DNA from: Girardinichthys multiradiatus
Lineage: Eukaryota > Chordata > Actinopteri > Cyprinodontiformes > Goodeidae
Assembly (NCBI RefSeq): GCF_021462225.1
Contig: NC_061812.1
Span: forward strand, 46,915,363 to 46,979,362
DNA: 64,000 nt
Direction of reading: 5' to 3'
Numbering within the stretch: the first letter of the stretch is position 1; the number at the start of each line of letters is the position of its first letter. Shown in pieces: positions 10,501 to 20,900 of the stretch. Made by a program: the position numbers and the translations under genes. Under the pieces are notes generated by a model. It made no database searches. It saw only the letters and a list, made by a program, of their open reading frames with translations, and was not told the origin of the DNA.

Positions 10501-13500
10501 TGATTTCTGCAGCCTAACGTGATTTTGGTATCTCAGTTTAGCTATTAAAAAACACTACATTGACTGCATATTTTTAGCAATTTTGGTCCACACCCACTTC
10601 TGACTAAACATGTGATGTTTTAGGTTTGGTTTACCATAAACAGGCAGAGCACTTTGAAATGAAACCATTTGCCTGTGAGGATTGTGGTGCAATGTTTGGA
10701 GCCAACTCCTCTCTGAAGAACCACATGAGGCTGCATACAGGAGAGAAACCCTACCAATGCCAACACTGTGACATGAGCTTCAGTGTAGCAGCTGCACTTG
10801 CTTACCACACCAAGAAGAAACACTCTGAGGGTAGGTCATGTGGCTTACTAGTAACATGGAGAAATAATTACCAGGTTACATATGTCTTCCTTGTTTTAAA
10901 AAGAACAAATTCAGTGTGTGTGGGGTTGGGGGGGTTCCACGCTCAGTTTTTGCTTTTTATTTCAGGAAAGATGTATGTGTGTCAGTACTGTAAGGCTGTC
11001 TTCGCCCAGTCCATTGAGCTGACACGTCACGTACGGACGCACACTGGAGACCGGCCTTATGTGTGTCGAGAATGTGGGAAGGGCTACAGCCAGGCCAGCG
11101 GACTCACTGTGCACCTGCAAACCTTCCACAGTAAGAAAGCACAGCAGGAAAATCACTTGCATTTTGATTTTAGCTTCAAACCTCAGGATTCTCAAGGGTT
11201 GTGGAATGCGGTGTGTATGTGAAACTGAACACAACTGTTTTAATTTTCCACCCATTGGTTTTTTGGCTTTTTTGTGTTTATAGAAATTAGACTGTAAACA
11301 CAGAATGGCAGTTTTATGTTTAGCACCAAAGATCATTAAAGGTCCACAAACGTTGTTCAATAGGGGTTGCATCTCTCTATGTAATGAAACCTTTTTGTGT
11401 GATCTGAAGTCTGAGTGAACCAGATCAAATACTTCTCATACACCTAGAGGTGTTTTAACTATCATTGGGTTTTAGTATTGTTGATACAAATAATGTAGCT
11501 ACACCAATGAGATTGTTTGTGGCTGATTTGGAATCTGCAGTTTTTGTAAAACTTCTTCCTGGCTATATTGATATTAGTTGGTTTTAATTTCTTTTTGAGG
11601 GTAAGAAGATGCTATACCAGCAGCATTCAAATATATTTTTCTAGGATTCCTGTTCTGGTCGGCCCTAATTATTCATATAAGGATCAGAGATGATGTTCTG
11701 TTGCATCTGTGATGTACTAGTTGCTGTATAACAAGGTTTTACTATTATTTTAAAACAAAGACAAATTTATTATGGATATGACATTTTTAATTGGCCTTAA
11801 GAGGTTATATACTATTTATTTAGTATAACTAGCATCCCTAAAAGTGCATTCTGTATTACCTACAAAGTGCTGATTTTTATCTTAGCTGGGATGTCAACTT
11901 TTCCTAATGTTTTCCAGCATGTTTTATAACTACCAGAGTTTGAAAGCCTAAAAAGATAAAACTGAGCAGATTTTTTCCTAGAGATGTCTATAAAATATTT
12001 TCCCTTTAAGAAGCTTCTGTCTCCCTGCTTTTGCTGACTTCATTTTTAGATACCTCACTAATACACAACATGACTAACCTTGACTCTTCGTCACTCAGTA
12101 ACAACATTCACACAGAAGAATGTAATCAGCGTGAATGTAGTAGTGATTACGTAGGGTGTGTTCGCAGATCGTAAAAATCAGATTTAGGTTTCTGACCGGC
12201 GGGATGTCAGTCAGGTTGATAAAAGGGACACAAAAGCTTTCCTAAAAGTAAAGACTACTTTGCACCCAGACTGACTTAAAAAGGTTGACCATCTTATTCA
12301 CCCTCACTGTCTCTGTCTGAAAGTTCAGCACCTTTAAAAAACAAAAATCTGAAACAACGGCTGACACATAACTTCATTTTTTGTTTTATGGAAACCATAA
12401 ATTCACTGTTGGAAATGGTGCAAATAAACAAAATTAAATAAAAATAAATAAATAAATTTAGCTCTGTAGAAGGAGGGATGACTCCAGTATGGAAACAAAT
12501 CTGGGGAAGCTAGGTTTGATTAACTGCTCTTCAGAATGTTGCTTAGATGACACAACTTTGAAATATTCATATAGGTATTACTGCTAAAGCTAATTAAATA
12601 TACCGGTAATTCAACATAATATTATCACCCACTGTATTATCAACCAAAGAATGTTTAATGTTGGAATACTGGTTTTAGGTCTCGGTTTGATTTGAAATAT
12701 GTTAAAAATGTAAGTAAATGCACAAAGCTGGCTGATTATGCTGTGTGTGCGCTGACTATTACTTGCTGTTATCAGACCTGTCAGAACCTCATGACTGTAA
12801 GAAGTGTTGCCTCAGCTTCTCTACCTTGGAGCAGCATCAGCAACACATTCAGGAGTTCCACCCAAAGGAGTTCCACAAGTGCAGCACATGCAGCAAGGTG
12901 TTTCAGAGCGCCGCCCTGCTGGACAAACATAGAGCAACACACTCTGGAAGCAAGCCATTCAGCTGTCAGCTCTGCAACAAGTCATATCAGGTAAGATGAT
13001 CTGGATTAACTCCATTTTTTATTTCCCCATTATCACAGAAACACACAGATAAGGGCAATAAATTTGTTTCTTCCCCTTCACAAATTGATTCTCGTTTATA
13101 GTGTTACTTCCGCACTGCATGGTCCATCAGTGTTTCCAAACCTTTTATGACTTTTCTACCTGAGCCATTTAGTTAAACCACGGGTACACCCTCAGTCAAA
13201 CGAGTAGAGTAAAATAGAATGTACAACAACTGATTATTAAATGAAAATCATTTTATTTAAACCCCTTAACTTGAACATTTAGTTCTTAGGCAATTTATTC
13301 TTTTCAGCTCAAATGAAACATAAAGATATCTCTGCTGCCGTAAAGGTGAATAAGTAATTTAAATAAATACAGAATTAACATAAATAATAAACATGCCTGT
13401 GTTATAACAAAAACTGAAGCTCTTTTGAATACATCCACAATAAACAGACATTTAAATATAACTTAAAAAACCAGGAACAGAGCACTTAACAAAAATAATA

Positions 13501-14926
13501 TTTAGGCTCACTATGTCAGTTTTACTTTGTTTTCATCATTTAACTGAGCTTTAAGGAGAAACCTGAGCTTGCTTGTCTTCAATAAGCTTTGATAGATCAG
13601 GAGGCAGAGTGGAAACAGCTGTTACTTTTCTCTGTCCCAGCAGCCGAGCGTCGTGCAGGTGAACCCCAATGACATCCCTGCTCTAGTCTTTCCCACCTGT
13701 AGTGGTTTTATTGTGTCTTTTCTGCTCTTTTGGTCAATAAAAGCTTGGTGTATTTTGCACTGGGGTCCTAATGTGTATCACACACTCCAGAAGATGATTA
13801 CTTCATCCTCAGCAAGTGAGACAACATTGGAAGTAACTGTAGAACCTGATCTGTGTTTGGACTGCTTTGATCTTGTGGAGCTTCCTGAGTTATCAGAAAT
13901 ATTAGCTTCATCTAAACCTTCAACTTGTATGTTAGACCCAATCCCAACCAAATTATTTAAGGAAGTGTTCCCTCTGATTACCAGCCCCATTTTAGATTAA
14001 TGATTGATTAATGATTAATCTATCCTTAGTAAATGGATATGTACCACAAGCTTTTAAGGTAGCTGTAATTAAACCTTTACTTAAGAAACCTTTACTTGAT
14101 CAAGCTGACTTAGTAAATTTCAGACCTATATCCAGTTCTTATAAAATTCTTGAAAAAATAGTTGCTAATCAAATGTGTGAGCATTTACACAGCAATGACC
14201 TGTTTGAAGAGTTTCAGTCAGGTTTCAGAGCTCATCATAGCACTGAAACAGCTCTGCTGAAAGTCACTAATGATATTCTTATGGCCTCAGATAAAGGACT
14301 TGTGTCTGTACTTGTCCTCTTAGATCTCATTGCTGCATTTGATACAGTTGATCATAATATTCTCTTAGAAAGGCTGGAATATGCTGTAGGGATCAAAGGA
14401 ACAGCGCTAGGCTGGTTTAAAACTTGAATGACTTAAAATTTTGTACTTCTAAATTCAAACAAGACAGAAGTTGACATATTTGCATTGGAATCTTTGAAAG
14501 AGAATCTGCTTAGTCAATCAATTGATGTAGAAGGCATTAAATTGACCTCTGGTAATAAAGTAAAAACCTTGGTGTTATTTCTGTGTTATTTTGGCAAAAT
14601 TAGAAATATCCTACCCAGGAGTGATGCTGAAAAACTAATCCATGCATTTGTTACTTCAAGGCTGGACTATTGTAATTCTTTACTATCAAGATGTCCACAA
14701 AATGCAGTTAAAAGCCTTCAGCTGATTCAAAATGCTGCAGCAAGAGTTCTGGTGAAAATTAAAAAGAGAGATCATATTTCCCCTACTTTAGCTTCCCTGC
14801 ATTGGCTCCCTGTTAAATCCAGAATAGATTTTAGAATTCTCCTTCTCACATATAAAGCCCTTAATGATCTAGCTAAATCATACATCAGAGATATGATTGG
14901 TCCGTATATTCCTAACAGAGCACTTT

Positions 14927-14970
<44 letters not shown>

Positions 14971-17900
14971 GGGGTTGGACAATGAAACTGAAACACCTGG
15001 TTTTAGACCACAATAATTCATTAGTATGGTGTAGGGCCTCCTTTTGCGGCCAATACAGCGTCAATTCGTCTTAGGAATGACATATACAAGTCCTGCACAG
15101 TGGTCAGAGGGATTTTAAGCCATTCTACTTGTAGGATAGTGGCCGGGTCACTGTGATACTGGTGGGGGAAAACGTTTCCTGACTCGCTCCTCCAAAACAC
15201 CCCAAAGTGGCTCAATAATTTTTAGATCTGGTGACTGCAGGCCATGGGAGATGTTCAACTTCACTTTCATGTTCATCAAACCAATCTTTCACCAGTCTTG
15301 CTGTGTGTACAATGTTTGAACCATTGGATGCACATGGTCCTCAAGAATGGTTCGGTAGTCCTTGGCAGTGACGCGCCCATCTAGCACAAGTACTGGGCCA
15401 AGGGAATGCCATGACATGGCAGCCCAAACCATCACTGATCCACCCACATGCTTCACTCTGGGCATGCAACAGTCTGGGAGGTACGCTTCTTTGGGGCTTC
15501 TCCACACCGTAACTCTCCCGGATGTGGGGAAAACAGTAAAGGTGGACTCATCAGAGAACAATACATGCTTCACATTGTCCACAGCCCAAGATTTGCGCTC
15601 CTTGCACCATTAAAACCGACATTTGGCATTAGCATGAGTTACCAAAGGTTAGGCTTTAGCAGCCCGGCCGTGTATATTGACCCTGTGGATCTCCCGACGG
15701 ACAGTTCTGGTGGAAACAGGAGAGTTGAGGTGCACATTTAATTCTGCCGTGATTTGGGCAGCCTTGGTTTTATGTTTTTTGGATACAATCCAGGTTAGCA
15801 CCCGAACATCCCTTTCAGGCAGCTTCCTCTTGCGTCCACAGCTAATCCTGTTGGATGTGGTTCGTCCTTCTTGGTGGTATGCTGACATTACCCTGGATAC
15901 CGTGGCTCTCAATACATCACAAAGACTTGCTGTCTTGGTCACAGATGCGCCAGCAAGATGTGCACCAACAATTTGTCCTCTTTTGAACTCTGGTATGACA
16001 CCCATAATGTTGTGTGCATTTCAATATTTTGAGCAAAACTGTGCTCTTACCCTGCTAATTGAAGCTTCACACTCTGCTCTTACTGGTGCAATGTGCAATC
16101 AATGAAGACTGGCTACCAGGCTGGTCCAATTTAGCCATTTATAACAGTCCAAACATAGATCAGGTTCTACAGTTATTTCCAATGTTGTCTCACTTGCTGA
16201 GAATGAAGTAATCATCTTCGGGAGTATGCCAATTATTTTATTTTTAATAGAATATATTTTATTTAAAAACAATCCCATAAAGTCCTTACTGCTGAAAGCT
16301 AAGGGAATGGATGGCTCAACAGAGCTATGACTCTATGTAAGTTTAGCAACTGTACTAATGAGAAACCTAGGATTATTCTTGTTCTCTTCTATTAATGATG
16401 AGAAATAAGCTGTTCTAGCTTGGTGAAGTGTCTTTTTATACAACAGTAGGCTATTTTTCCAAATTAAGTAGGAATCCTCTAGGTGTGTAGAGCACCATTT
16501 TCTCTCCAATTTTCTAACATTGTGCTTTAAAGTACGCAGCTCTGAATTAAACCAGGGAGCCAGCCTCCTATGAATAATTACCTTCTTTTTTAAGGGGGCT
16601 GCATTGTCTAACGCACCACGCAATGATGAAGTAACACTATGAACAAGAGAATCAATTTGTGAAGGGGAAGAAACAAAATTATTGCCCCCCACTGTGTTTT
16701 TCTGTGATAATGAGGAAATGAAAAGTGGAACAGATTCTTTAAAGGTTGTTACAGCATTGTCTGATAATTTGACAGTTAAATTAAACTCAAAGGTTATTAA
16801 AATTGGTCAGACAAGACAGGGTTTTGTTATTTCTTTCTGCTCAATGCCATATGTCAGCACAAAGTCCTGACATTTAGTTTATGTATGTATGTATGTATGT
16901 GTATGTATGTATGTATGTATGTATATATATATACAGGGGTTGGACAATGAAACTGAAACACCTGTCATTTTCGTGTGAGAGGTTTCATGGCTAAATTGGA
17001 CCAGCCTGGTAGCCAGTCTTCATTGATTGCACATTGCACCAGTAAGAGCAGAGTGTGAAGGTTCAATTAGCAGGGTAAGAGCACAGTTTTGCTCAAAATA
17101 TTTAAATGCCCACATTATGGGTGACATACCAGAGTTCAAAAGAGGACAAATTGTTGGTGCACGTCTTGCTGGCGCATCTGTGACCAAGACAGCAAGTCTT
17201 TGTGATGTATCAAGAGCCACGGTATCCAGGGTAATGTCAGCATACCACCAAGAAGGACGAACCACATCCAACAGGATTAACTGTGGATGCAAGAGGAAGC
17301 TGTCTGAAAGGGATGTTCGGGTGCTAACTCTGATTGTATCCAAAAAACATAAAACCACGGCTGCCCAAATCACGGCAAAATTAAATGTGCACCTCAACTC
17401 TCCTGTTTCCACCAGAACTGTCCGTCGGGAGATCCACAGGGTCAATATACACGGCCGGGCTGCTATAGCCTAACCTTTGGTCACTCATGCCAATGCCAAA
17501 CGTCGGTTTCAATGGTGCACGGAGCGCAAATCTTGGGCTGTGGACAATGTGAAACATGTATGGTTCTCTGATGAGTCCGCCTTTACTGTTTTCCCCACAT
17601 CCGGGAGAGTTACGGCGTGGAGAAGCCCCAAAGAAGCGTACCACCCAGACTGTTGCATGCCCAGAGTGAAGCATGGGGGTGGATCAGTGATGGTTTGGGC
17701 TGCCATGTCATGGCATTCCCTTGGCCCAATACTTGTGCTAGATGGGCGCGTCACTGCCAAGGACGACCAAACCATTCTTGAGGACCATGTGCATCCAATG
17801 GTTCAAACATTGTATCCTGAAGGCGGTGCACCAATACACACAGCAAGACTGGTGAAAGATTGGTTTGATGAACATGAAAGTGAAGTTGAACATCTCCCAT

Positions 17901-20900
17901 GGCCTGCACAGTCACCAGATCTAAATATTATTGAGCCACTTTGGGGTGTTTTGGAGGAGCGAGTCAGGAAACGTTTTCCTCCACCAGTATCACGTAGTGA
18001 CCTGGCCACTATCCTGCAAGAAGAATGGCTTAAAATCCCTCTGACCACTGTGCAGGACTTGTATATGTCATTCCCAAGACGAATTGACGCTGTATTGGCC
18101 GCAAAAGGAGGCTTTTGCTTTGAGAATTGCTCCGCACACTCTTGGCATTCTTTTGATGAGCTTCAAGAGGTAGTCACCTGAAATGGTTTTCCAACAGTCT
18201 TGAAGGAGTTCCCAGAGATGCTTAGCACTTGGCCTTTATGGTAAAATAGCTGCTAGGAAACCACTGCTGAGGACAGGCAACAAGCAGAAGAGACTTGTTT
18301 GGGCTAAAGAACACAAGGAATGGACATAAGACCAGTGGAAATCTGTACTTTGGTCTGATAAGTCCAAGTTTAAGATCTTTGGTTCCAACCACCGTGTCTT
18401 TGTGCGGCGCAGAAGAGGTGAACGGATGGACTCTACATGCCTGGTTCCCACTGTGGAGGAGGAGGTGTGATGGTGTGGGGGTGCTTTGCTGGTGACACTG
18501 TTGGGGATTTATTCAAAATTGAAGGCATACTGAACCAGCATGGCTACCACAGCCTCTTGCAACGGCATGCTATTCCATCTGGTTTGCGTTTAGTTGGACC
18601 ATCATTTATTTTTCAACAGGACAATGACCCCAAACACACCTCCAGGCTGTGTAAGGGCTATTTGACCAAGAAAAAGAGTGATAGGTGCTGCGCCAGATGA
18701 CCTGGCCTCCAGTCACCGGACCTGAACCCAATCGAGATGGTTTGGGGTGAGCTGGACCGCAGAGTGAAGACAAAAGGGCCAACAAGTGCTAAGCATCTCT
18801 GGGAACTCCTTCAAGACTGTTGGAAAACCATTTCAGGTGACTACCTCTTGAAGCTCATCAACAGAATGCCAAGAGTGTGTGGAGCAGTAATCAAAGCAAA
18901 AGGTGGCTACTTTGGAGAACCTAGAATATAAGACATATTTTCAGTTGTTTCACACTTTTTTGTTCAGTATATAATTCCACATGTGTTAATTCATAGTTTT
19001 GATGCCTTCAGTGTGAAGCTACAATATTCATAGTCATGAAAATAAAGAAAACTCTTTGAATGAGAAGGTGTGTCCAAACATTTGGTCTGTACAGTATATA
19101 CAACATTGGTTGTAACGAGTGGTTATTTGAGTTCCTGTTGCCTTTCTATCAGCTGGAACCAGTCTGGCCATTCCGCTCTGATCTCTGACCTCAACAAGGC
19201 ATTTCTGCCCAAAGTACTGCCGCTCACTGGATATTTTTTCTTTTTCGGACCATTCTCTGTAAACCCTAGAGATGGTAGTGCGTGAAAATCCCAGTAGATC
19301 AGCAGTTTCTGAAGTACTCAGACCAGCCCCTCTGGCTCCAACAACCATGCCACGTTCAAAGTCACTTACATCACCTTTCTTCCCCATTCTGATGCTCGGT
19401 TTGAACTGCAGCAGATTGTCATGACCATGTTTACATGCCTAAATGCATTGAGTTGCTGCCATGTGATTGGCTGATTAGAAATTTGTGTTAACGAGCTGTT
19501 GGACAGGTGTACCTAATAAAGTGGCCTGTGAGTGTATACGTATATATGTATTTATATATATGTATGTGTATATATCTCTCATTTCAGCAACTGTCTGGCC
19601 TGTGGTACCACAACAGAACCAACCATCCTGATGTGTTTGCCAGCCACACCCCACAGCTTAAGACCTTGGTCCAGTGTGAGCTCTGCTTCAAGTTCTTTCC
19701 TGATGCTGCCACTTTGTCCACACACCAGGCCACTGAGCACCAAGGTGAGGACCTCACTCCTGCAGAGTAGCTCTGCTCCTCAGAAATTTCTATCTCATTT
19801 AAACTTTCTGTGGTGGGACCAGAGGGGGGTTATACTGTCTATTTCTGTAACAGCATCAGTCAAAAACAAACTGGGATGTTTCTTCTTCTCTTAGTGTCCC
19901 AGTTGCATGGTCAGTATGAGATCAGCATTTGAATCTGTGTGGTTTGGTGCCAATGAAGTGTACCAGATTAGATTTTTAAAAAACACACTCAAGAGAACAG
20001 TAAATGGTCAGCAACTGGACATAAAAATCTAGTTTTTTCCCTCACTGTTGATTTTGCTGCAGATTTATTATGTTAGCTACATTAAAGAATATTTAACATT
20101 TAATATTCAGGGACAAACATGAACACGATCATTCTGCAGGTATTTGAAACAAATGCTCACTCAGAGATACGCTTTGTTTTTAAGCTTTCTCAGAGATGAT
20201 GGCCAGCTTTGTATTTGAGCTCCTTGTTAAAATTTCCCACAGGGCTTGTTCTATGTCAACCCAATAATTGTTTTCAGTGTTGAAACGTTTTACTGTAGAA
20301 CATACAGTACAGACCAAAAGTTTGGACACACCCTCTCATTCAAAGAGTTTTCTTTATTTTCATGACTATGAATATTGTAGCTTCACACTGAAGGCATCAA
20401 GACTATGAATTAACAAATGTGGAATTATATACTGAACAAAAAAGTGTGAAACAACTGAAAATATGTCTTATATTCTAGGTTCTTCAAAGTAGCCACCTTT
20501 TGCTTTGATTACTGCTCCGCACACTCTTGGCATTCTGTTGAGCTTCAAGAGGTAGTCACCTGAAATGGTTTTCACTTCACAGGTGTGCCCTGTCAGGTTT
20601 AATAAGTGGGATTTCAAGCCTTATAAATGGGGTTGGGACCATCAGTTGTGTTGTGCAGGAGGTGGATGCAGTACACAGCTGATAGTCCTACTGAATAGAC
20701 TGTTAGAATTTGTATTATGGCAAGAAAAAAGCAGCTAAGTAAAGAAAAACGAGTGGCCATCATTACTTTAAGAAATGAAGGTCATTCAGTCCGAACAATT
20801 GGGAAAACTTTGAAAGTGTCCCCAAGTGCAGTCGCAAAAACCATCAAGCGCTACAAAGGAACTGGCTCACATGAGGACCGCCCCAGGAAAGGAAGACCAA

